Positions 7,181 through 13,846 of a DNA stretch of 15,889 nt are shown here, in pieces (the stretch's first letter is position 1; each line of letters begins with the position of its first letter). The notes beneath the pieces were generated by a model. That model searched no databases. It saw only the letters and a program-made list of their open reading frames with translations, and had not been told where the DNA came from. This DNA comes from JADJLQ01 sp034439915. Lineage in GTDB: Bacteria; Bacteroidota; Bacteroidia; Chitinophagales; Saprospiraceae. Made by a program: the position numbers and the translations under genes. The stretch covers positions 1 to 15,889 of the forward strand of contig JAWXBI010000138.1 of assembly GCA_034439915.1 (NCBI GenBank), read 5' to 3'.

Positions 7181-8332
7181 TTAGTTGTTCGAAAGCAGGG
7201 CATCATGGATTTTCCTAAAAATTGCCGCTGAATTGTTTTTAATATTCCGTAAGTTATAATTGCCCGCTGTAATTACGGTCAACAGGTCATTGGCCTCATC
7301 AAAAAAAATCCGCTGATCTCCATTACCTACGGCGGCTACTATACTGATTGGTTTACCTTTATAGGTTTCATTGAAAATCCAAAATTGATATCCGTATTCT
7401 GTGCCATCCGGGCCCAATTGTATTTGCGGTTTAAAAGAGTCCACCACCCATTGATTTGGAACAACCTGTTGGTCTAGCCATTTGCCTCCCTGGTGAAATA
7501 AAATACCAAATTTCAACAAGTCCCTCGATCTGAGCCGGAGGCCTGATGCTGCTGCCGGCTGGTCCATTCCCGGTATTCTCGTCCAGCTAAAACTATCAAT
7601 GCCCAGCGGTTTGAATAAATAATCCCTGGCAAAGTCATCCACTTGCTGACCCGTTGATTTTTCCAGGATCACGGAAAGTAAATGGGTGGTACCACCATTG
7701 TATTTCCATTGTTTTCCGGGTGGTGCGGTGCTGGGTCTGCTTAAGATAAATTGAATGGGGTCCGCACTGTTGGACTGGATTTCACTGTTTTCAGGATTAT
7801 CATAAGGAACCTCTTCATTCCACAATAAGCCTGCTGTCATGGACAATAGATGTTTGATGGTCAGTCCTTTTTTTAATCCGGTGTCCAAAGCCGCGTGTTC
7901 TTTAAAATAATCAAACACCCGGGCGTCGACCCCTTTGATCTTTTGCTGGTCAATAGCAATTCCAATACAGGCAGACACGATACTTTTGGATATGCTTCGT
8001 ACATCGTGTAAATCCTGGATGCGGTGATTTATTACTCCCAGATCCTCACCCCAATTTTGATCTTTACCCGGGTAATATTGTTCGAATACCAATTTGTTTT
8101 TCTTATAAATTAACAAACTGTGGATATTGGGATAAAATCCGGTATCGATTTGAGTCGATAAATTGAATAGTGCAGCTGAATCAATGCCCACCTCACTTAA
8201 TGTACCTATAGCTATTCCGTCGTTTAATTTTTCCGGTGAATGGTCAGGAAGATTATGGGATACCATTGGATTACAACACCAATAAGACAGGGCGATGATT
8301 CCTGCACATGCACCGGATAAGCGGAGTTTCAT
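7181..8332 (-). CDS. Serine hydrolase of the beta-lactamase/class C penicillin-binding family
   Basis: This 383-residue protein has the beta-lactamase (PF00144) fold. The SxxK nucleophile motif is SISK (113-116), preceded by the usual VR; KYNGG (210-214) occupies the YxN position. AVGNGDQRIF supplies the GxG-type third motif on the last strand. LTIKHLLSMTAGL and SRDLLKFG are family hallmarks. The N-terminus has a hydrophobic export segment (ACAGIIALSYWCC); the two Cys do not sit in a good lipobox, so simple secretion or lipid anchoring is open. I chose ATG 8332; a TTG two codons earlier (8338) is also in frame but less likely. Possible activities are esterase, amidase or peptidase. Its position directly before the heparinase suggests deacylation of a polysaccharide or a periplasmic clean-up role, which is inference only. 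Confidence 0.82.
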   Translation of the reverse strand: MKLRLSGACAGIIALSYWCCNPMVSHNLPDHSPEKLNDGIAIGTLSEVGIDSAALFNLSTQIDTGFYPNIHSLLIYKKNKLVFEQYYPGKDQNWGEDLGVINHRIQDLHDVRSISKSIVSACIGIAIDQQKIKGVDARVFDYFKEHAALDTGLKKGLTIKHLLSMTAGLLWNEEVPYDNPENSEIQSNSADPIQFILSRPSTAPPGKQWKYNGGTTHLLSVILEKSTGQQVDDFARDYLFKPLGIDSFSWTRIPGMDQPAAASGLRLRSRDLLKFGILFHQGGKWLDQQVVPNQWVVDSFKPQIQLGPDGTEYGYQFWIFNETYKGKPISIVAAVGNGDQRIFFDEANDLLTVITAGNYNLRNIKNNSAAIFRKIHDALLSNN

Positions 8333-8369
8333 TGGCAACTTTTAAAAGACTAAGTTAAGCACATCCATA

Positions 8370-8483
8370 CTATTTCATAGATGGGTAGAAACGGTTGCTG
8401 TTGTTGGTTCGAAGTATACCTTTCGGATCTTTGATCTTCCTGAACATAGGGTTGTGGAAGAACTGCGTTTCGATCTTGGAATA
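8370..8483 (-). pseudogene. Possible C-terminal remnant of a lost gene
   Basis: Thirty-seven codons are open from 8483 to the TAG at 8372-8370, following an in-frame TGA. They read as a convincing protein tail: QFFHNPMFRKIKDPKGIL, then NRFYPSM near the stop. Codon choice is strongly biased (TTC, AAC, AAG, ATC, TAC), unlike random A/T-rich spacer. The DPKGIL pattern close to a C-terminus recalls FAD-linked oxidases (FDPxGIL), a resemblance too short to rely on. The upstream 200 bases show only stops in all three minus frames, so the rest is decayed or deleted. Confidence 0.3.
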
Positions 8484-8645
8484 TCAATCTGATCAATTAT
8501 GCTTTAGTTAGCCGAAGTAGACTCAAAGGCGCAACTTCTTCAGAACATAGCTATTGTAGAGTCAAACTCATCAATTTTGTATCGGGTGGTCCTAATGACC
8601 AAGAGGAAGGTACCTGCAAACACTTACGTGTCATGTACTTAAACA

Positions 8646-8660
8646 TGGGGTGCTACCCCA
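8646..8660 (-). terminator. Hairpin after gldH, possible terminator
   Basis: TGGGGT and ACCCCA form a perfect 6-base, G/C-rich stem around GCT, about 27 bases past the gldH stop at 8688. On the minus strand only TGTTTAAG follows, so the T-run is poor. It may still mark the 3' end of the grpE-dnaJ-gldH transcript. Confidence 0.35.
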
Positions 8661-8687
8661 CCAATTGGTTTAACCTGATGTGGCAAA

Positions 8688-9176
8688 CTAAGGCGCTGCA
8701 AATTTGCGCTTACCGTCGCGCTCTACTTTAAACGCCAGACGGTAAACATCCTGAATGGTATCCATCCTCATCCAGGGGATAATTTTAATGGAGTAGTCTC
8801 CTTTTTGTTTAAACACTGCCTGATCCTGCAAAGTGAGATAAAACGTACAGGTCCTGCCCCGGCAGTCGCTATACCAATTGCCTGACTCATCGGCAAGTGA
8901 AATACTGACCACGTCTCTGGTGGTCGATGCATCGGGAAAGGTGGTTACAAATTGAACGTATAAATTTTCATAAAGATATTTTTTTCCATGGTCCAACTCC
9001 AATAGCAGATTGTAATAACGAGAAGTATCTTTTATTGAAAACCGGTAAACCGTGGAATCCGGATAAACCCAGGGGTTGTCCAGAAAAGAACGGCTGTCTT
9101 CAAATACGTAATTAGGAGGGTCACAAGAGATCCAAAAGCATACCGTCAGCAGACTTAAATAACAATACCGGATCAT
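8688..9176 (-). CDS. gldH: Gliding motility lipoprotein GldH
   Basis: This is a 162-residue lipoprotein of the GldH family, needed in Flavobacterium for gliding and linked to the type IX secretion system. The signal peptide ends WISC-D, which makes Cys18 the likely lipidated residue. The mature part shows the family's layout: YVFEDSRSF and NPWVYPDSTVYRF early, then YYNLLLELDHG and ENLYVQFVTTFPD. CTFYLTLQDQAVFKQKGDYSIKIIPWMRMD lies in the C-terminal half and reads as an extended beta-rich domain. The start ATG (9176-9174) overlaps the dnaJ stop as ATGA, so the two are probably translationally coupled. It acts in the periplasm or at the inner face of the outer membrane. No other gld gene lies in the window; presence here does not prove motility, since GldH is also found in non-gliding relatives. 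Confidence 0.82.
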   Translation of the reverse strand: MIRYCYLSLLTVCFWISCDPPNYVFEDSRSFLDNPWVYPDSTVYRFSIKDTSRYYNLLLELDHGKKYLYENLYVQFVTTFPDASTTRDVVSISLADESGNWYSDCRGRTCTFYLTLQDQAVFKQKGDYSIKIIPWMRMDTIQDVYRLAFKVERDGKRKFAAP

Positions 9177-10315
9177 GAAAAGAAGCCCTTCATTTTTTCA
9201 AAAAATCCCTTATCCGCCTTGGTGGGGTTGGGCTGAAAATTAGGCATTGATTTTAATTTTTCCAACATTAATTTTTCATCATCCGTCAGGGATTTGGGCG
9301 TCCAGATATTGACTTGTACCAGGAGGTCACCCTTTTGATAAGATTGTACCGAAGGTAAGCCTTTATCCTTTAACCGGAATACTTTACCTGCCTGAGTACC
9401 CGCCGGAATTTTTATACTTGCTTTTCCATCCAGTGTAGGCACATCAATATTGGCTCCCAGTGCGGCATCTGCAAAATTCAGGTAAAGGTCAAAAACCAGA
9501 TTGGACCCGTCCCTTTTTAAGGAATCGTGGGCTTTTTCTTTGATTTGAATGATCAGGTCTCCCGCTGGCCCACCTTTTGCTCCGGCATTACCTTTGCCCC
9601 TTACGGATAATTGCATTCCGTCCTCTACCCCTGCAGGGATGTCAATGTCAAAGGTGTCCTCACCCATAACCCGGCCATCACCTTTACAAGTGGCACAATG
9701 GGAAGTGATCATTTGCCCCGATCCATGACATTGAGGGCAGGTCGTCGTAGTCTGCATCTGGCCCAAAAAAGTATTACGGACCTGTCGCACATAACCACTG
9801 CCTCCGCAGGTATTACAGGTTTTTTTCGAACTTTTATCTTTGGCCCCGGAACCACCGCAGGTATTGCATGAAAGTTGTTTTTTTACAGAAATTTTTTTGG
9901 AAACCCCCGCGGCAATTTCGTTGAGATCAAGGGTTACATTGATACGGAGGCTGGTACCTCGCTGGCCACCCCCTTCTGCCCTGCTTCCCCCGAAAAACGA
10001 TTCAAACGGACTGTCTTCGAATATGTTTCCAAAATTGCGAAGAATATCGTCCATATTCATATTGCCACTGAATCCACCACCTGCATTTCCATCCACTCCT
10101 GCATGGCCGAAGCGGTCATACCGGGCCCGTTTGTCGGGATCACTGAGTATGCCATAGGCTTCTGCGGCTTCCTTAAATTTATCTTCTGCTGACTTATCTC
10201 CCGGATTTCGATCCGGATGGTATTGCATGGCAATTTTCCGGTAGGACTTTTTTATTCCGGTTTCATCGGTTTCCCGGGTAACCTCGAGGATTTCGTAATA
10301 ATCGCGTCTGGCCAT
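9173..10315 (-). CDS. dnaJ: Chaperone protein DnaJ
   Basis: This is a complete 380-residue type I Hsp40, which delivers unfolded clients to DnaK and stimulates its ATPase in the cytoplasm. The J domain (1-70) has the HPD triad at 33-35 in QYHPDRNPGD. A Gly/Phe-rich linker follows (GGGFSGNMN, FGGSRAEGGG). Four CxxCxGxG zinc repeats are intact: CNTCGGSG, CNTCGGSG, CPQCHGSG and CATCKGDG. The C-terminal substrate-binding domains include DIDIPAGVEDGMQLSVRGKG and KIPAGTQAGKVFRLKDKG. A small departure is LEV where most homologues have LGV early in helix I. It lies 6 bases after grpE and overlaps gldH by 4. dnaK is not in the window. Confidence 0.97.
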   Translation of the reverse strand: MARRDYYEILEVTRETDETGIKKSYRKIAMQYHPDRNPGDKSAEDKFKEAAEAYGILSDPDKRARYDRFGHAGVDGNAGGGFSGNMNMDDILRNFGNIFEDSPFESFFGGSRAEGGGQRGTSLRINVTLDLNEIAAGVSKKISVKKQLSCNTCGGSGAKDKSSKKTCNTCGGSGYVRQVRNTFLGQMQTTTTCPQCHGSGQMITSHCATCKGDGRVMGEDTFDIDIPAGVEDGMQLSVRGKGNAGAKGGPAGDLIIQIKEKAHDSLKRDGSNLVFDLYLNFADAALGANIDVPTLDGKASIKIPAGTQAGKVFRLKDKGLPSVQSYQKGDLLVQVNIWTPKSLTDDEKLMLEKLKSMPNFQPNPTKADKGFFEKMKGFFS

Positions 10316-10321
10316 CGTATC

Positions 10322-10846
10322 TTATTTTCCTACGACGACTTTTGCAAATCGAATAATTTTATCATGGAGGTAATACCCTTTTTCCACGGTATCGATCACG
10401 ATATTCCTTTGTTCTTCCGGGACACTGACCTCGGTGATGGCTTCGTGCAATGAAGCATCAAACAACTCTCTGGTACTTTGCATTTCGATCAACCCCTTTT
10501 GTTTTATAAGCTGAAGCAGCTTATGATGAATTAAGGTGGTGCCTTCCGTCATATGTCGATGCTGTGTAGCCCGGTCAAAATCATCCAGCACAGGCAGTAA
10601 ACTCACGATCACCTCCTGAGAAGCATATTTTGCGAATTCTATTCGTTCCTTGCTCGTCCGTTTTTTATAATTTTCAAATTCAGCCAGTAAGCGCAGGTAT
10701 TTGTCCTTCATTTCCCCTAACCCCGGCTCCATAGGGTCAGTCTGAAGCGGTTCTCCCCCCGGATCCAATTGATTTTCAAGAGGATCTGACATTTCTTCCG
10801 GTTGAATGACGGGTTCTTCTATATTTTCTTTGGTATGTTGCTCCAT
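10322..10846 (-). CDS. grpE: Nucleotide exchange factor GrpE
   Basis: This 174-residue protein releases ADP from DnaK and works as a dimer. The first 45 residues are acidic and disordered, as usual. A long helix begins near GEMKDKYLRLLAEFENYKKR and gives the dimerising coiled coil. LLPVLDDFDRA follows, and the C-terminal beta domain that contacts DnaK includes HEAITEV and GYYLHDKIIRFAKVVVGK. Length and motif order are normal. It precedes dnaJ by 6 bases and follows tlpA by 67, so it may be the first gene of its own transcript. Confidence 0.96.
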   Translation of the reverse strand: MEQHTKENIEEPVIQPEEMSDPLENQLDPGGEPLQTDPMEPGLGEMKDKYLRLLAEFENYKKRTSKERIEFAKYASQEVIVSLLPVLDDFDRATQHRHMTEGTTLIHHKLLQLIKQKGLIEMQSTRELFDASLHEAITEVSVPEEQRNIVIDTVEKGYYLHDKIIRFAKVVVGK

Positions 10847-10876
10847 GGATTATTTAAATTTCACTTTGGCCAAATG

Positions 10877-10910
10877 CAATAATAAGACCATTTGAATAAT
10901 TCAGGTCAAA
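10877..10910 (-). promoter_or_regulatory. Candidate Bacteroidota-type promoter for grpE-dnaJ-gldH
   Basis: On the minus strand, TTTG (10910-10907) is followed after 22 bases by TATTATTG (10884-10877). The latter matches TAnnTTTG at all but one defined position. The spacing is slightly longer than the usual 19-21. It sits in the only sizeable gap (67 bases) of the right-hand gene run, about 30 bases from the grpE ATG. No heat-shock inverted repeat of the CIRCE type is present. Confidence 0.3.
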
Positions 10911-10913
10911 TTG

Positions 10914-11450
10914 TCAGTTGATCACCCGTTTTCTGGCCAACAACTCATTCATCTCTTCGAAACTCTGGTCTATCCCGAGGATCCTTAAATCAGGGTCCAG
11001 TAATATCTTGGCCGGAATTGCCCTGATTCCGAATGATTTAACCAGCGCTGAATTGAACTGATCCAGTTCGAGAATATGGTATGGCCAGTAAGCAGAATCC
11101 TGGGCCACCGCCTGCTCCCAATCCGCGCGGTTACTTTCTATGGCAATGCTCAATACTTCCAGGCCCCGGGCATCTTTAAAAGGCTGCAAATGCCAGTCGG
11201 AATAAAATTTTTTTAACAAGGGTGCTTCCTCCCTGCAAGGTTTACACCAGCTCCCCCAGAAATCAATCAGCACATAATTCCCCTTCAGCGATTGAATATC
11301 AAAGAGGGCTGAATTGGCGAGCTCCCGCTGGACGGGAGGGCAGAATTCTGCGACTTTTACTCCCGGTTTAAAATAAAAATACCGGGCCAGGAAGATCAAG
11401 GAGACCACCAGGAAAACAGTCAGAATTAATTGAACAGGTCCTTTAATCAT
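10914..11450 (-). CDS. Membrane-anchored TlpA/ResA-like thioredoxin
   Basis: This 178-residue protein has one N-terminal membrane segment (about 6-24) and a thioredoxin-fold domain facing the periplasm. The redox motif is WCKPC (68-72) within FWGSWCKPCREEAP, followed by a cis-Pro site at RAIPAK (Pro146). This is the TlpA/ResA/DsbE pattern of AhpC-TSA/Redoxin-like proteins that reduce or resolve disulfides, for example during cytochrome c maturation. The insertion between the CxxC helix and cis-Pro (about 90-130) is typical of the family. It lies 19 bases after the flippase-like gene. The partner protein is unknown. Confidence 0.85.
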   Translation of the reverse strand: MIKGPVQLILTVFLVVSLIFLARYFYFKPGVKVAEFCPPVQRELANSALFDIQSLKGNYVLIDFWGSWCKPCREEAPLLKKFYSDWHLQPFKDARGLEVLSIAIESNRADWEQAVAQDSAYWPYHILELDQFNSALVKSFGIRAIPAKILLDPDLRILGIDQSFEEMNELLARKRVIN

Positions 11451-11469
11451 AATCTCATTTCGATAGAAA

Positions 11470-12597
11470 TCAAGGCTGGTTGGCAGCAGCCTTTGATTCC
11501 CTTCTTTTTTTAATAATGCCGGCTAACCAGGTCGGAATGATGATAACCCCGACGATCAGGTAAATATAATAAGTCAAAAACCTCCAGATCAGGGCAATGA
11601 TCAGCGCAGCACTCTTGGGGATATAATCCCCGATAAAGCTTCCGAAAAATACCTCTGCAAACCCGGCAGCTCCAGGGGTCGGACTGAACATCATAAACAA
11701 AAACATCATGATTTGCCTTCCAAATATCTTGAGTTGGTCCCAGGGATGATAACTGATATGTTCTATCAGCGCAATGATCAGACAGTTGACAATGATAAAC
11801 CGGCTGGTCCAGGCTGCGCTGGTAAACAAAAAAGACCGCAGGTGAAACCTCCAGTTTTTTTGGACAATTTCGTTGGCTGAAACCACCATATCGTCACCTA
11901 GTTTGACGGCTGAATTCCGGAATCGTTTTAACAGACGCCAGGAAGTAAAATAGACCAATATTTTTTTGAACTGGTGGGGGTTGATAAACAAACCATAAGC
12001 AAACAACATGCTGTAGGTCAATATGATGCCATAAAAAAACAATAGCGAATAAGCAACCCCATCAATGGAAGCCAATCCGGTATAGGTCGGATTAATAATA
12101 TTGAATCCGAATATCACAAGCAGTACCGGGATGATGGTCACAAAAAACAAACTATCCAGTACTACGGTATACAGAATGGTGGCAAGCGTGCGCGATGCTC
12201 CCAGTTTTTCCTGCGATATTACAAAAACAGCCACCGCTGATCCACCCAATGCAGTGGGTGAAACGGCTGAACTAAACTCCCAGATTAGGATCAGTTTAAA
12301 ACATTTCCAGAAACCTATAACATCCCCTGCGAGATGATAAAGTCGAAAGGTATAGAACAGATCACGGATCAAGGCAAAACATACGGCAAATAACAGCCAT
12401 AACATGGTGTGCGGGCTCCAGGTCACCGTTTTTAGCGCCGTAGTATCAAAACTGGAAAACAACATGTACACTATAGCTGCTATACCTATAAAAATCGGCA
12501 ACCAGATTTTCGAACTCCTGATGGAGTTCAAGACGGAACGGGCGTGCTCGTCATCCTGATCGATTCCTTCCTTGTTTCCTGGCTCTGTATTTTTCAT
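11470..12597 (-). CDS. Flippase-like / lysylphosphatidylglycerol synthase TM-region family membrane protein
   Basis: This 375-residue integral membrane protein has about eight hydrophobic segments between residues 30 and 362, with a charged N-terminal tail. Two family motifs (PF03706-like) are visible: SAVSPTALGGSAVAVFV (110-126) and SPTPGAAGFAEVFFG (305-319), which correspond to the PTGxGGE and PGGxGxxE loops of AglD/MprF-type membrane domains. There is no soluble aminoacyl-transfer domain, so lysyl-PG synthesis is unlikely. A role in lipid or lipid-linked glycan transport is the usual guess. It follows rfbA by 9 bases, which fits a cell-surface glycan context. Confidence 0.82.
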   Translation of the reverse strand: MKNTEPGNKEGIDQDDEHARSVLNSIRSSKIWLPIFIGIAAIVYMLFSSFDTTALKTVTWSPHTMLWLLFAVCFALIRDLFYTFRLYHLAGDVIGFWKCFKLILIWEFSSAVSPTALGGSAVAVFVISQEKLGASRTLATILYTVVLDSLFFVTIIPVLLVIFGFNIINPTYTGLASIDGVAYSLLFFYGIILTYSMLFAYGLFINPHQFKKILVYFTSWRLLKRFRNSAVKLGDDMVVSANEIVQKNWRFHLRSFLFTSAAWTSRFIIVNCLIIALIEHISYHPWDQLKIFGRQIMMFLFMMFSPTPGAAGFAEVFFGSFIGDYIPKSAALIIALIWRFLTYYIYLIVGVIIIPTWLAGIIKKRRESKAAANQP

Positions 12598-12606
12598 CCG
12601 CCTGGA

Positions 12607-13479
12607 TTAATCGGCCTGGTGCTGCAATGATCGAAGGAGGTATTCTCCATACCCGCTTTTTAAATAATAATGCCCCAATTTTTCGAGTTGGGCCGCATCA
12701 ATAAATTTCATGAGGTAGGCAATCTCCTCTATACAACCAATTTTTAATCCCTGCCTTTCTTCGATGACCTGGATAAACTGGCCTGCCTGCATCAGGGATT
12801 GATGGGTACCGGTATCCAGCCAGGCAAACCCCCTCCCCATCGCTTTGACATACAATTTCCCCTGCTCCAGATAGTATTTGTTGACATCGGTGATTTCGTA
12901 CTCTCCGCGGGCACTGGGCTTCAGGTTTTTGGCGACCTCAACAACAGAATTATCATAAAAATATAAGCCCGGCACGGCATAATTGGACTTGGGTTTTACC
13001 GGTTTTTCTTCAATGGACAATGCCTTAAATTGGTCATCAAATTCGACTACCCCATATCTTTCCGGATCAGCTACCTGATAGGCAAAAATGATTCCACCTT
13101 CCGGGTGCTGGCATTCCTTCAACATACTACCCAAACCAGCACCATAGAAAATATTATCTCCTAAAATCAACGCTGCATCGTCGTTGCCGACAAATTGTTC
13201 ACCCAGTACAAAAGCCTGGGCCAGGCCATTTGGCTCGGGTTGGACGATGTAGGAAAAGTTACACCCCAGGGAAGAACCGTCTTTGAGCAACTTTTCGAAA
13301 TTGGGCAAATCCTCCTTTGTTGAAATAATTAAAACATCCCGGATATTGGCCATCATCAAAATCGATAATGGATAATAGATCATAGGCTTGTCATATACCG
13401 GCATCAGTTGTTTACTGACCGCCAGGGTTAGCGGATACAATCGGGTTCCAAGCCCACCGGCTAGTATGATTCCTTTCAT
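12607..13479 (-). CDS. rfbA: Glucose-1-phosphate thymidylyltransferase RfbA
   Basis: This 290-residue cytoplasmic nucleotidyltransferase makes dTDP-glucose from dTTP and glucose-1-phosphate, the first step towards dTDP-L-rhamnose and related sugars. The nucleotide-binding start is GIILAGGLGTRLYPLT, followed by SKQLMPVYDKPMIYYPL. LGDNIFYG holds the metal-binding Asp, and VEFDD, EEKPVKPKSNYAVPGLYFYD and GRGFAWLDTGT complete the active site. Length is standard (about 286-293). It stands without rfbB, rfbC or rfbD here, which must be elsewhere. It is 13 bases after the small hypothetical gene and 9 before the flippase-like gene. Confidence 0.95.
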   Translation of the reverse strand: MKGIILAGGLGTRLYPLTLAVSKQLMPVYDKPMIYYPLSILMMANIRDVLIISTKEDLPNFEKLLKDGSSLGCNFSYIVQPEPNGLAQAFVLGEQFVGNDDAALILGDNIFYGAGLGSMLKECQHPEGGIIFAYQVADPERYGVVEFDDQFKALSIEEKPVKPKSNYAVPGLYFYDNSVVEVAKNLKPSARGEYEITDVNKYYLEQGKLYVKAMGRGFAWLDTGTHQSLMQAGQFIQVIEERQGLKIGCIEEIAYLMKFIDAAQLEKLGHYYLKSGYGEYLLRSLQHQAD

Positions 13480-13492
13480 TTACACAAATAAT

Positions 13493-13843
13493 TTAAACTC
13501 GGGGTAAAAATATAAACTGGGCCCCTAATTCGCTGAGCACAAAGAAACAAATAAAATCAGGAGTCGGTTTATAGGATTGTTTAAATGCTTCCACCTTCCG
13601 CGGAAGAATAATTTTTTTTAAAATAAATTCTTCCAAAGAAGAAACATTAATATTCCAATTGCCCTGCACTTCATATCTTTTAAATAAAGGGATACCCGCT
13701 TCAAAGGTATCCTGATGGGCAATAAATATGGGAAATTCGGTGACCCCCTTTGCCCTGATGACATCAAGCGCCTCATTCAGCGCTTTGCGGTAAACTTTAA
13801 GTTCATCCTGTAACTGGATAAATTTTTCAGTACTGATTTGCAT
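13493..13843 (-). CDS. Conserved small hypothetical protein (Bacteroidota type)
   Basis: This 116-residue soluble protein has no signal peptide or membrane segment. An N-terminal helix (FIQLQDELKVYRKALNEAL) leads into beta-like stretches FPIFIAHQ and GIPLFKRY. GNWNINVSSLEEFILKKII follows, and the C-terminus ends FICFFVLSELGAQFIFLP. My impression is that this pattern (PIFI... WNVN.SSLEEF ... FVLSELGA.FIF) recurs in many Bacteroidota as an uncharacterised family. No catalytic motif stands out and I assign no function. It begins 3 bases after the rlmD stop and ends 13 before rfbA, so it is almost certainly co-transcribed with both. Confidence 0.75.
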   Translation of the reverse strand: MQISTEKFIQLQDELKVYRKALNEALDVIRAKGVTEFPIFIAHQDTFEAGIPLFKRYEVQGNWNINVSSLEEFILKKIILPRKVEAFKQSYKPTPDFICFFVLSELGAQFIFLPRV

Positions 13844-13846
13844 GAA

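Larger units (their letters stand above)
8333..8687. other. Intergenic spacer between serine hydrolase and gldH
   Basis: This stretch of about 350 bases holds the possible gene remnant at 8370-8483 and a hairpin near 8646-8660. It must also contain the promoter of the serine hydrolase-heparinase pair; I could not find a convincing TTTG/TAnnTTTG match on the minus strand. Nothing else is recognisable. Confidence 0.5.

Noticed and set aside
8270..8332. Lipobox in the serine hydrolase N-terminus
   Set aside because: The Cys residues follow Tyr-Trp, not the small residues of a lipobox, so lipidation is not claimed.
9611..10192. Several 80-105-codon plus-strand frames
   Set aside because: All are antisense shadows of dnaJ, whose zinc repeats and J domain are intact.
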